A stretch of 35,906 nt of DNA, from NCBI GenBank assembly GCA_937905825.1, contig CALCXM010000141.1:1-35906 (forward strand). Reading direction: 5' to 3'. The notes under the pieces are model-generated. The model ran no database searches, was not told the origin of the DNA, and saw only the letters and a list, made by a program, of their open reading frames with translations. This DNA is from an uncultured bacterium (lineage in GTDB: Bacteria > Planctomycetota > UBA1135 > GCA-002686595). Shown here one piece after another: positions 1 to 7,846 of this stretch (the first letter of the stretch is position 1; each line of letters starts with the position of its first letter). A program made the translations under genes and the position numbers.

Positions 1-2651
1 AAGACAAAGCGCCCCGACTCATCGGTGATTGGTTGAACACGTTCATGGATTTGGTCCTGCCCGTCGAAAGCGATGCTCTCACCGCGCGTTCGAAGTCTCA
101 ACGTTGCGCCCTTCAGGGGGGCGCCATCCAACTCTGCGGTGACAGCGCCGTGAACGCGCGCGCCGGGGTAGAGCTTGACCACATACTCTTGCAAATTGCC
201 GCGCTCCGAGATGACCGCATGCAACAGGCGCCCCGGTGCATAGCCGGCGGCGTGCACCTCGATCCCGAGCACTTCACCGGGACTCAACAATTCACTTCCC
301 GTATCCCAGCGTCCCTCCGCATCCGTGAACTGAAGGCCTTCGCGTACCCAGGAGGCGCCGTAGCCATAGGCACGCTGCTCACCGGCTTCGAGCTCCGGAT
401 CCACGATGCGCACGCGGAAGGACTCGATGGCCTCACCGCTCGTGCCGTCGATCACGCGCCCTGCAAGGAGTCCGGCGCGCTTGGCGATGAACAGCAAGTC
501 CTCGCGATCGACGGCGGGCACCGCCTGCACCAAGCGCACGATTTCGAAGCCATAGAATTCGATGTCGAGATGATCGGGCGGCAGGCCCTCCAGGCGAAAA
601 CGGCCCTGGTCATCGGTCCTGAAGCGTGGACCGAAGTACTCGTGCTGAAACTTCGTGCTGATGGAGACGCCGCTGAGCGGCGTGCCCGAAGAGTCTTGAA
701 GGGTTCCTGCAAGGAAGTGAGGCTTGCCGAGCACGACCGAGATGTCCGACATACGCGGGAGATCCGTGGGCACCTCGAGCACGCGCTTGTACGGGGCGAA
801 GCCAACCCGTTGGACCCACAGGGTCTGGGCGCCAGGGCGCGCTGCGCTGAATTCGAAGCGCCCATCCTCATTGGATATGGCGTCGCCTCGGTCGTAGGAA
901 CCGGGCGATGAGCCGATGTAGAGCATCGCCGCCGGGATGGGGTGATTGGATTCATCGACCACGTGACCGGTGATCAGCACCCCTCTTTCCAGCACGAAAT
1001 CCTGCTGGGCCTCCCCGTCGGGCTGCGTCTCGATCTGAATGGTCTGGAGCAGGTGTCCTTCCATCTGAGCCGAGACGCTATGGCTTTCACGGTCGCGATC
1101 GAGATGCCCAAGAGTGAACTGCCCATTGCCGTCGCTGATGGCGCTGTTTTGTGAGGAGAAGAAGGCGCTGACTTCGGCTCCGGCCAGGGGGCTGCCCTGT
1201 TCATCGCTGACTCTGCCCACCACCCGAAACTCCGGCCGCATGACGATCTCGATCTCGCGCAACTCGCCCTTGCGCAGGGGCGTGACCACGGCGCGTTTGG
1301 CGCAGAGGCCCGGCGCGCTGGCGTTGGTGTAGAGGTTTCCCTGGACGGAGGGCACCTGCAAGCGAAAGCGGCCATCGCCGTCCGTCTGGGCTGTCGATGT
1401 GTTGACCCTGACGGTGGCGTCCGCCACGGGTTCGTCGTTTTCGAGGCGTACGAGTCCGGTGAGGGTGGCGTTGAGTGGGAAGCAATGAAGCTCCATTTCT
1501 TTCGGCTGCAGTCCGGGCGCGACCAAATCCTGGGCCCACCAGTCCTGGTGCCCCGCGCTGTCGGCCATGTGCACCTGAACGGTGCTGGTCACTCCGGGGT
1601 TCGCGAGGGCCAGCTCGAAGCGGCCGTCGCCGTCCGTGGTGACTTCGCTTTCGAAGTTAGGCTCGCCAGCGGTTTCGTAGCCATGCCAGATCTGGATGGA
1701 CAGGGTCAGTTGGGGATAGGGGTCTTCGTAGTTGCGCCTGGCGATCCCCCGCACGAGCCAGTCGCCTGGGACCGCTTGGACTGCGTTTTTTTGAACAACG
1801 CTTGTGCGCTCGGTGCCGCTTGACTCAGAAGCCAGTTGCCTGTCCGTCAGCGCCTGTCCACTGCTCGAAGCCTCGGCGAGATCTCCCCCCGCCGGGCTCA
1901 GAGCGCCGGCCACCGGCGTCAAGGACACGGGTGCTTGCGCTTCCCACAGCTTCCAACCAACGAAGGATGCGCTCATCAAAAGCAAGAGTCCGGCGCAGAG
2001 TTTGAGGTTTGTGTTCACGAGAGTGAGGAGGGTCCAACTGCCAGCGGAACTGCCCGTTGCCAACAAGCCAGCGGGGCCGCTCGCTTCGATGGGGGGCAAG
2101 GAAAACGATGGACCCAGCAGCGGAACGAGTGCAGTGAAGAGCTCCTGAGCGCAGGTCTGTTCGTCATCGAGCAGCTTCTCCCGCAAACGCTGCAGTCCGC
2201 GACGCACTTGCGTATGCACCGTGGCCACGGGCAAGCTTGTGCGTTCACTGATTGCTTGCGGGGAGAGGTCGTCGAAGTAGCGCATGAGCAGCACGGAACG
2301 ATAGGGCTCCGGCAGCTCCACGACCGCTTGCACCAGGCGCTGCGTCGCTTCAAGTCGTGCCACGCTGTCGGCAGCAGAGGGCAGTGCCTCGCGCGCCGCC
2401 GCCTCCTGTTCCCTGCGCAAACGCCTTCGCTCCCCACGCCGCATCTGACTCGCCACACGGCGCACGACACCCGCCAACCAGCCCCGGGAAACTTCGCCCT
2501 CCTGGCGCAAAGCCACGAGCCAAGTTTCTTGCAGGGCATCCTCCACCTTCCCCGGATCCACCAAGAGTCCGCGGGCCAGACGCCGCAGGAACTCGGTGTG
2601 TTCCTGCAGTCCGGCGGGCTCGCCGCGATTCATGTGGGGGTGTTCGCTCAT
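1..2651 (-). CDS. ECF sigma factor fused to a membrane helix and carboxypeptidase-regulatory-like repeats (partial, 3' end outside window)
   Basis: I read one uninterrupted frame of at least 883 codons from the ATG at 2651 to the left edge. Residues about 15-80 look like sigma region 2 (DPGKVEDALQETWLVAL). Residues about 100-160 are a clear region 4 (LPEPYRSVLLMRYFDDLS, then a helix-turn-helix ending RRGLQRLREKL). Residues 216-236 form one hydrophobic helix (LKLCAGLLLLMSASFVGWKLW less its last residue). A Ser/Thr/Ala-rich linker (238-292) follows. The rest is a string of beta-rich modules, each ending in a turn such as TDGDGRFEL, SDGNGQFTL, SNEDGRFEF, TDDQGRFRL or TDESGRFVF; seven are visible. 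These resemble CarboxypepD_reg/CnaB-like folds. I checked the frame codon by codon across the sigma-helix junction. Inferred topology is a cytoplasmic sigma domain with the sensor outside. No separate anti-sigma gene is next to it. A second ATG at 2633 is possible. Confidence 0.88.
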   Translation of the reverse strand, partial: MSEHPHMNRGEPAGLQEHTEFLRRLARGLLVDPGKVEDALQETWLVALRQEGEVSRGWLAGVVRRVASQMRRGERRRLRREQEAAAREALPSAADSVARLEATQRLVQAVVELPEPYRSVLLMRYFDDLSPQAISERTSLPVATVHTQVRRGLQRLREKLLDDEQTCAQELFTALVPLLGPSFSLPPIEASGPAGLLATGSSAGSWTLLTLVNTNLKLCAGLLLLMSASFVGWKLWEAQAPVSLTPVAGALSPAGGDLAEASSSGQALTDRQLASESSGTERTSVVQKNAVQAVPGDWLVRGIARRNYEDPYPQLTLSIQIWHGYETAGEPNFESEVTTDGDGRFELALANPGVTSTVQVHMADSAGHQDWWAQDLVAPGLQPKEMELHCFPLNATLTGLVRLENDEPVADATVRVNTSTAQTDGDGRFRLQVPSVQGNLYTNASAPGLCAKRAVVTPLRKGELREIEIVMRPEFRVVGRVSDEQGSPLAGAEVSAFFSSQNSAISDGNGQFTLGHLDRDRESHSVSAQMEGHLLQTIQIETQPDGEAQQDFVLERGVLITGHVVDESNHPIPAAMLYIGSSPGSYDRGDAISNEDGRFEFSAARPGAQTLWVQRVGFAPYKRVLEVPTDLPRMSDISVVLGKPHFLAGTLQDSSGTPLSGVSISTKFQHEYFGPRFRTDDQGRFRLEGLPPDHLDIEFYGFEIVRLVQAVPAVDREDLLFIAKRAGLLAGRVIDGTSGEAIESFRVRIVDPELEAGEQRAYGYGASWVREGLQFTDAEGRWDTGSELLSPGEVLGIEVHAAGYAPGRLLHAVISERGNLQEYVVKLYPGARVHGAVTAELDGAPLKGATLRLRTRGESIAFDGQDQIHERVQPITDESGRFV

Positions 2652-2857
2652 AGGGTCCGGGGAACAGTGGCCGCCGGCGCCTGCGACTCTTCAATCTTCT
2701 CGGAATTTATTGCTGCTTGCCCGCGAGCCCGTTCACGCTCTCCGGGATCAACAGAATGCGCCTCTGCATTCGAGTCTACACAAGGCCGAAGCTTGAGCCC
2801 TCCCGAAGCAGTCCCCGAACAGTTCCGAAGCTATCCTGCGTCTCGCGCAGGCCCCGG

Positions 2858-3634
2858 CTAGTGATCGGTCCAGCGGGGCGGGCGCTTTTCGAGGAAGGCC
2901 TGCAAGCCCTCCTTAGCATCTCGGGTGCCCATCAAGTTCGCGAGGTAGTGTTCGCACTGCAGGGGGGACTGCTCGCGGAAGCGTTTGCGCAGATCGTTTT
3001 GGGTGGCGTGCACGGCGTGGCGCAGGCTGCTGGCGGAGTGCGGCGCTAGGTGCTGCTCGAGGTATTCGACGGCCGCGCTCCATGGGTCCTCCGCGAGCTG
3101 ATCGACGAGGCCCAATTGGGCTGCTCGTGCTCCATCGATGCTTCGACCGGAGAGGCACAGGTCGATGACCTCCGCACGCCGCAAGCGCTCCGGCAGGAGG
3201 ATGGCGGCGAAGGGGGCCACAACTCCCAAGCGAATCTCCGGTTGGCCGAAGCTCGCAGTTGGATGGGCGTAGATGCGATGGCAGGCACTGGCGAGTTCAA
3301 GGCCGCCTCCCAGGCAACGACCGTGCACGATGGCATGGATCGAGACATCGCTATCCAGCACCGCTTGCAAGAGCTCGCCCATCTGCGCGAGCATTTGTTC
3401 GCAAGACTCGGGCAAGTGCTCCTGCACACTCGCGCCAAAGCTGAAGTGATCGGCGCTGCCTTCCAAGCTGACCAAGCGCAGATGCGCTGCTCCTTGGGCC
3501 TCTTGCACCAGCTTCAGCAGAGCTGGGATCAGCTCGCGGTCCAGGATGTTTCCGGGCGGGCGTTGCAGGCGCACTCGCCATAGCTGGCCCTCGAACAGCT
3601 CTTCACGTTGTAGGGGCGGGACGCTGTCTTGCAT
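2858..3634 (-). CDS. Enoyl-CoA hydratase/isomerase family protein, dienoyl-CoA hydratase (Dch)-like
   Basis: A 258-residue crotonase-fold protein. The oxyanion-hole loop is HGRCLGGGLELASACHRIYA, followed by the QPEIRLGVVAPFAAILLPER segment. The early HFSFGASVQEHLPE stretch, in place of the usual AGAD, resembles cyclohexa-1,5-diene-1-carbonyl-CoA hydratases of anaerobic aromatic degradation. Family knowledge: crotonases hydrate enoyl- or dienoyl-CoA double bonds. The exact substrate here is inference, and no benzoyl-CoA pathway partner is visible in the window. The gene lies 15 nt downstream of the sugar transferase stop on the same strand, so the two could be cotranscribed, although no functional link is obvious. 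General fatty-acid enoyl-CoA hydratase is the alternative. Confidence 0.8.
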   Translation of the reverse strand: MQDSVPPLQREELFEGQLWRVRLQRPPGNILDRELIPALLKLVQEAQGAAHLRLVSLEGSADHFSFGASVQEHLPESCEQMLAQMGELLQAVLDSDVSIHAIVHGRCLGGGLELASACHRIYAHPTASFGQPEIRLGVVAPFAAILLPERLRRAEVIDLCLSGRSIDGARAAQLGLVDQLAEDPWSAAVEYLEQHLAPHSASSLRHAVHATQNDLRKRFREQSPLQCEHYLANLMGTRDAKEGLQAFLEKRPPRWTDH

Positions 3635-3649
3635 GGGGATAGCCGTCGA

Positions 3650-5206
3650 TCAGGTGCCCTTGCGCAGCAGAATTGTTTTGGTCGTGTTGAACAGGATCGA
3701 CAAGTCAAACAGAGACGACTGGTACTTGATGTAGAACAGGTCGTACTGGAGTTTCTGCAAAGCGTCTTCCACCGTGTTGCCGTAGGGGTAGTTGATCTGA
3801 GCCCAGCCGGTTAGCCCGGGCTTCACGATCTGGCGTTGGCGGAAGTAGGGGATGGTTTGGGAGAGCTCTTCCACGAAGACTTCCCGTTCGGGACGCGGGC
3901 CCACCAGGGACATGCTGCCACCCAAGACGTTGAAGAGTTGGGGCAACTCGTCCAAGCGCGTCTTGCGCATGAACTTGCCCGCGGGGGTGATGCGCGGATC
4001 GTCTTCGGTGGCCCACACCGGGCCCGTGCGCGATTCCGCGTCCACAAACATGGAGCGGAACTTGAACAAGGTGAAGGGCACCCCGTCGCGACCCACGCGT
4101 TCCTGGGAGAAGAGTGCTGGACCTTCGGAGGTCAGCTTGACCGCGATGGCCGTGGCGATCATCGCCGGCCACAGAACCAGGAGCATCAGCAGCGCCAAGG
4201 TGCGATCGAAGAGGCTCTTGGCCAGGCCCGCCCAGGGATGGCGCGAGAAGCCCTCGTTGAAAATGAGGTAGGAGGGGCGCAGGGCCTCCACGGAGATCTT
4301 GCCCGTGATGTTCTCGAGGACCGCGTCGTAGTCGCGCACGGGAATGCCCGCCAAACGACAACGCAGGAGCGCGGTGGTGGGCAACTTGCCGCGACGATCG
4401 CCGAGGGCCACCACGATCTCGTTGATGTCTTCCTTGGCGATCATCTCCTCGAGGCTCTTGTAAGTGGGCCTTCCGTTCTTCGCGCGCAGGCCGTCTTCCG
4501 CCACGTAGAGGTCGTCGTAGATCAGGTCCGTCGTTCCCGTGATTTGCGGGTCGAAGGGCGCGGGCAGTTCGCTACCCGGGGTCTGGAGCACTTCCTCGGG
4601 CAGGATGCCGGCGACCTGGTAGCCAGCGGCGGCGTGCTCGCGCATTTCCTTGGCGAGGGTGTGCGCGGCTTTCGAAGAGCCGAGGATCAAGACGCGCTCG
4701 TAGAACTTCGCCTTGTGCAAGAGAGCGTGAAACAGAGTGCGCCAAACGAACAGCATCGAGAAGCTAAGCAGCACGCCAAAGACCAGCATGCGAATCTTCT
4801 GCAGGAGCGAGAGCCCCGGGAAGTCGAAGGCCGGTTCCCAATGCCAAATGTCCGCGAGCACCACCACGCTCAGGGAGACGAGCAAGGCCGAGGCCACCGA
4901 ACCGAGGAAACGCCGCGCCCGTTCATAACGGGAGAGCGAAACGCGGAAGTCGTAGAGCTCGTTGAAGGAGATCGCGAATTGCACCAGCAAAGCCACCGCT
5001 AGGGCGTTGACCATGACGTGGCTCATGGCGGTCTCGACGCTCATCGAAACAAACATGTCTCGGGAGAGAGCGCGGTACAGGTCGTGGGTCGGTTCGCGCA
5101 GGTGGCTTTGGCCAACCAGGGTCAGAACTGCCCATAGAATCAGGGTCTCCGACAGAATCAGGAGAGCCTTACGAACGGGCAGGTAGTGGCTAAGGACGCG
5201 CAGCAT
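3650..5206 (-). CDS. Exopolysaccharide-type polyprenyl-phosphate sugar-1-phosphate transferase (undecaprenyl-phosphate priming enzyme)
   Basis: A 518-residue membrane protein. Hydrophobic segments lie near residues 14-32, 63-87, 100-121 and 138-158. A Rossmann-like central domain begins at VLILGSSKAAHTLA (172-185). A re-entrant helix (about 333-358) introduces the C-terminal bacterial sugar-transferase domain. This carries KFRSM (382-386), TRLDELPQLFNVLGGSMSLV (416-435), GPRPE (436-440) and KPGLTGWAQINYPYG. Family knowledge: such enzymes move a sugar-1-phosphate from a nucleotide sugar to undecaprenyl phosphate at the inner membrane and so start polysaccharide repeat assembly. The N-terminus (MLRVLSHYLPVRKALLILSE) resembles the TIGR03013 group often found with exosortase/PEP-CTERM loci, but no exosortase is in the window. 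The C-terminal domain is unmistakable; the sugar specificity is unknown. Confidence 0.93.
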   Translation of the reverse strand: MLRVLSHYLPVRKALLILSETLILWAVLTLVGQSHLREPTHDLYRALSRDMFVSMSVETAMSHVMVNALAVALLVQFAISFNELYDFRVSLSRYERARRFLGSVASALLVSLSVVVLADIWHWEPAFDFPGLSLLQKIRMLVFGVLLSFSMLFVWRTLFHALLHKAKFYERVLILGSSKAAHTLAKEMREHAAAGYQVAGILPEEVLQTPGSELPAPFDPQITGTTDLIYDDLYVAEDGLRAKNGRPTYKSLEEMIAKEDINEIVVALGDRRGKLPTTALLRCRLAGIPVRDYDAVLENITGKISVEALRPSYLIFNEGFSRHPWAGLAKSLFDRTLALLMLLVLWPAMIATAIAVKLTSEGPALFSQERVGRDGVPFTLFKFRSMFVDAESRTGPVWATEDDPRITPAGKFMRKTRLDELPQLFNVLGGSMSLVGPRPEREVFVEELSQTIPYFRQRQIVKPGLTGWAQINYPYGNTVEDALQKLQYDLFYIKYQSSLFDLSILFNTTKTILLRKGT

Positions 5207-5504
5207 GGGGGCGGTCTTTCATCGGCTGACCCTCACGGGGGGTGTAGGGCAGGGCCGACGAATCCGGGCCTCGGTGGAAGATTTGTGGGGGGGAGTGAGC
5301 GGAAATGGGAGGCCTGGGGGCCTCTGCGCCCAGGAGGGGCGCTTGGGAACCGGCCGCGGGAGGCACGGGTTCGGTCCGAATGGAAGAGGAGGCTCTCTTC
5401 GCCGGATGAATTGCGAGCCGTTGGACGCGCCAGGGAAGCAGGCACGATCCACGCGAGCTCGGAGGAGTTTGAACAACACTCCCCGCTCCTCACGAGCGTC
5501 CAAC

Positions 5505-6854
5505 CTAGGGCTTGCGCAGTCGGGCGATGTAGGCCTCCAGTTCATCGGGGTCGCTCGGGATCGAGTCGGAGAGCTTGCGGTTGCCGGTTTCCGTCAACAG
5601 ATAGTCGTCCTCAATGCGGATGCCGATGCCCTCGTCGGCCAGGTAGAGTCCCGGCTCGACGGTGACCAACATGCCCGCCTTCAGGGGCCCGCGAAATCCG
5701 GGCACGTCGTGGACGCGAATGCCGAGCTGGTGGCCGAGCCCGTGCTTGAAGTGTTCGCGCACGCCCTTCTCCTCGAAAAACGCCGCAGCGACTTCGTGCA
5801 CGTCGCGCATGCTGACTCCAGGCTTCAAGGCGGCCACGGCCACGGTTTGTGCTTCGAGCACCAACTCGTACAGCTCCCGTTGGCGCGGGCTGAACTTGCC
5901 GTTGATGGGGAAGGTGCGCGTGACGTCGGCGCTGTAGCCTTCGTACTTGGCGCCCACGTCCATCAAGAGCAAATCGCCGTCTTGCATCAAACGGTTGTTG
6001 GCGCGGTAGTGCAGGAAGCACGCGTTCTCGGCGGAACCGCAAATGGAGGGGAAGGCCATGAACTCAGCGCCCCGGCGTCGGAAGCCCCCGTCGACGGCCG
6101 CCTCTGCTTGGTACTCGTAGGTGCCGGGCAGGGCGATGCGCATGGCGTCCGCGATGCCGGCTTGGGTGATGTCCACGGCCATCTCGAGGGCCGCGATCTC
6201 GCTTGGGGTTTTGACCACCTGCAAGTTGTTCAAGAGGGTGCGCGCGCGCTTGACCTTGATCTCCAAGTCCACCAGCTCTTCGATAGCGGTGTCGCCAACG
6301 GAATAGATGCCCTTGTCTTCAGCGAGCATGACCAGAGCTTTTTCGTCGAAGCCCGCGCTGGGCAGGACCTTGCCAAAGGCGTCGCTGCCCTCGAAGTCTT
6401 CCGGGTTCAACTGCGGTCCTTGCCACAAGCGTTTTTGGGGAGACTGCACGGGCAAGTACAACTCGTCGCGCAGCAGCTTGCCTGCTTTGGCCACCAGCAA
6501 GAGCCGTGCATCGGGCCGGTGCAAACCGGTCAAGTAGTGGAAGTCCACGTCCGCCTCGAATCGGCCATCGGCGTCGGGACCCGCATGAAAGAACATCACT
6601 CCCTCTTCGAGCGCGGCGGCCAAGGCTTGACGGCGTTCCCGACAAACCTGCGGCGTGCCCGGGGCGGGCAGGTCGCGTCCGCCGGGAAGCAAGAGGCTCG
6701 CGTCGGCGACGGAGCCACCGATGCCTGTTTCCATTTCCAAGCTCGCTTCCCGGGCCAGGCTCGCGTTTGCGGTGCCCGCGCCCACGCTGTTGGAGGAGAG
6801 AAGAGTGGTTCCGGCGAGGAACGCGAACGTGAGCAGCGGCAAGGTCTTTTTCAT
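5505..6854 (-). CDS. Exported Xaa-Pro aminopeptidase (M24B metallopeptidase)
   Basis: A 449-residue protein from the ATG at 6854. The pita-bread M24 domain has all five metal ligands: D299 (LLLMDVGAKY), D310 (YSADVTRTF), H375 (HGLGHQLGIRVHD), E400 (VTVEPGLY) and E415 (IRIEDDY). An N-terminal creatinase-like domain precedes it (about 60-210). The frame stays open to 6962, but the 6854 start gives a signal peptide (MKKTLPLLTFAFLAGTTLL) and sits about 20 nt behind a TTGTTC-N17-TATACT promoter. The extra upstream codons would overlap that promoter, so they are rejected. The enzyme removes N-terminal residues ahead of proline, using two divalent metals. The signal peptide puts it in the periplasm or outside, unlike cytoplasmic PepP. 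Confidence 0.93.
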   Translation of the reverse strand: MKKTLPLLTFAFLAGTTLLSSNSVGAGTANASLAREASLEMETGIGGSVADASLLLPGGRDLPAPGTPQVCRERRQALAAALEEGVMFFHAGPDADGRFEADVDFHYLTGLHRPDARLLLVAKAGKLLRDELYLPVQSPQKRLWQGPQLNPEDFEGSDAFGKVLPSAGFDEKALVMLAEDKGIYSVGDTAIEELVDLEIKVKRARTLLNNLQVVKTPSEIAALEMAVDITQAGIADAMRIALPGTYEYQAEAAVDGGFRRRGAEFMAFPSICGSAENACFLHYRANNRLMQDGDLLLMDVGAKYEGYSADVTRTFPINGKFSPRQRELYELVLEAQTVAVAALKPGVSMRDVHEVAAAFFEEKGVREHFKHGLGHQLGIRVHDVPGFRGPLKAGMLVTVEPGLYLADEGIGIRIEDDYLLTETGNRKLSDSIPSDPDELEAYIARLRKP

Positions 6855-6881
6855 GGTGGGGTTCGATTGAGGACGGCCCGG

Positions 6882-6910
6882 AGTATAGACGCCCGGGTCC
6901 GAGCGAACAA
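6882..6910 (-). promoter_or_regulatory. Sigma-70-type promoter of the Xaa-Pro aminopeptidase gene
   Basis: On the minus strand the sequence reads TTGTTC (6910-6905), exactly 17 nt, then TATACT (6887-6882). Transcription would start near 6875, giving a leader of roughly 20 nt before the ATG at 6854. Both hexamers are close to the housekeeping consensus. Confidence 0.7.
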
Positions 6911-6933
6911 TTTTGAGCCGGACTCGTCCTCTC

Positions 6934-6968
6934 CTTTTCATGGGGGAAACGTCGCTTTTCACGGGGGA
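6934..6968. repeat. Pair of 14-bp direct repeats upstream of the aminopeptidase promoter
   Basis: The 14-mer CTTTTCATGGGGGA at 6934-6947 recurs as CTTTTCACGGGGGA at 6955-6968, one mismatch, with a 21-bp period (two helical turns). The pair lies just upstream of the -35 box of the minus-strand promoter, where an activator or repressor site would sit. Its function is inferred only from position. Confidence 0.55.
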
Positions 6969-7188
6969 TACACGGGAATTTCCAGGGCCCCGACGGGGAG
7001 TCGCGGCGCGCGCACGCGGGGACCTAGAGGGGCAGCAAGCACCACGAGGTCGCCATCACTTTCCGAGGAGGATTCCTTCACTGACGGGCGATCCGGCCCG
7101 CGCTTCACGAGACACGAGACGCGAGTTCCGTGTCCCGCGCGCTGATCGCGTCTTGCTCCGTGCATGATCCCTTTCGAGAGCCTGCGCT

Positions 7189-7665
7189 CTAGAGCAGGCA
7201 GCCGCCGGGCCCATGAACTTCCACCGTGCGACCATCCTCGCTCACGAAGACTTCTACGAGGGCCAGGGCTGGTTGGCGATCGCAGCGGCGCGCGAGGTCC
7301 CGGGCGGCCCGCGCCAGGCGCGAGCGTTGCTTGGGCGTCAAGGACGTGCTGGGGCGATAGACCATGGACCAAGCCCTGGGAGCACCGCCCGGGCGCGGGG
7401 GGCCGCTGAAGTGCCATGCCACATGCCGGGTCTTGACCTCCACCACCCAAGCCTTTTGCGCGTGCCAAGCCCAGAGGTCGACTTCCCCGTGAGCCGTTCG
7501 CAACTGGCGGCCGCGCAGGCGCCAACCGAGTCGACGCAGGTGGCGCGCCGCGAGTTCTTCTCCCGCGTCCCCGAGCTCGGCCCGCGACGGATGCGCACGT
7601 CGCAGGAAGTGGCGCGGGGCACGCTGCAGCCAAAGCCCGCGCAAAGTCGCTCGTAGGTCCTTCAT
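7189..7665 (-). CDS. yraN: YraN family (UPF0102) putative endonuclease-fold protein
   Basis: A 158-residue protein. The core matches the UPF0102 pattern: GDAGEELAARHLRRLGWRL (32-50), then HGEVDLWAW (60-67) and WVVEVKTR (73-80). E61/D63, E76 and K78 are placed as in a PD-(D/E)XK nuclease fold. The family is widespread and its role is not firmly established; a structure-selective nuclease is the usual suggestion. The C-terminal part has the usual LTPKQRSRLARAARDLARR helix. It lies between the aminopeptidase and yajC genes on the same strand. The first 30 residues are more basic than in most homologues I recall, so a later start is possible, but no internal ATG precedes the GDAGEE motif. Confidence 0.9.
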   Translation of the reverse strand: MKDLRATLRGLWLQRAPRHFLRRAHPSRAELGDAGEELAARHLRRLGWRLRGRQLRTAHGEVDLWAWHAQKAWVVEVKTRHVAWHFSGPPRPGGAPRAWSMVYRPSTSLTPKQRSRLARAARDLARRCDRQPALALVEVFVSEDGRTVEVHGPGGCLL

Positions 7666-7742
7666 CCATGGAAGCAGGACGCTCGGCGCGCGCGGAGGTC
7701 ACGGGTTCATGCTCGGCGATTCATCGGCACGCGTTCCCAGGT

Positions 7743-7775
7743 CCCAGTTCAGCCCCAGTTCAGCCTCAGTTCAGC
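7743..7775. repeat. Three tandem 11-bp repeats
   Basis: CCCAGTTCAGC occurs twice in direct succession, followed by CTCAGTTCAGC. The block lies in the gap between the yajC stop and the yraN start. The 11-bp period is close to one DNA turn. No function can be assigned. Confidence 0.6.
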
Positions 7776-7801
7776 GTCACCGATTCACGGCCCGAGGGCC
7801 A

Positions 7802-7834
7802 AAGCGTTCCGGTGCCCTGGGACCCGGAACGCTT
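7802..7834 (-). terminator. Perfect 11-bp hairpin just after yajC
   Basis: AAGCGTTCCGG (7802-7812) and its exact complement CCGGAACGCTT (7824-7834) are separated by 11 nt. It begins 12 nt after the yajC stop codon on the minus strand. No T tract follows, so it may be a weak or factor-dependent terminator or an mRNA 3' stabiliser. Confidence 0.5.
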
Positions 7835-7846
7835 CGCGCAGCGTGC

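Larger units (their letters stand above)
6855..7188. other. 334-bp intergenic region between yraN and the aminopeptidase gene
   Basis: It contains the minus-strand promoter (6882-6910) and the direct repeats (6934-6968) listed separately. From 6969 to 7188 I see only GC-rich sequence, with no credible short gene or terminator with a T tract. Confidence 0.6.

Noticed and set aside
33..911. A 292-codon open frame on the plus strand at the left edge
   Set aside because: It lies opposite the sigma-factor fusion, whose modules repeat the TDxxGRF pattern in the other strand. The plus-strand product shows no domain.
5205..7145. A 646-codon open frame on the plus strand opposite the aminopeptidase
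   Set aside because: It is antisense to a gene with all five M24 ligands, a signal peptide and a promoter. The translation is low complexity and Ala/Gly/Arg/His-rich, as expected for a shadow frame in GC-rich DNA.
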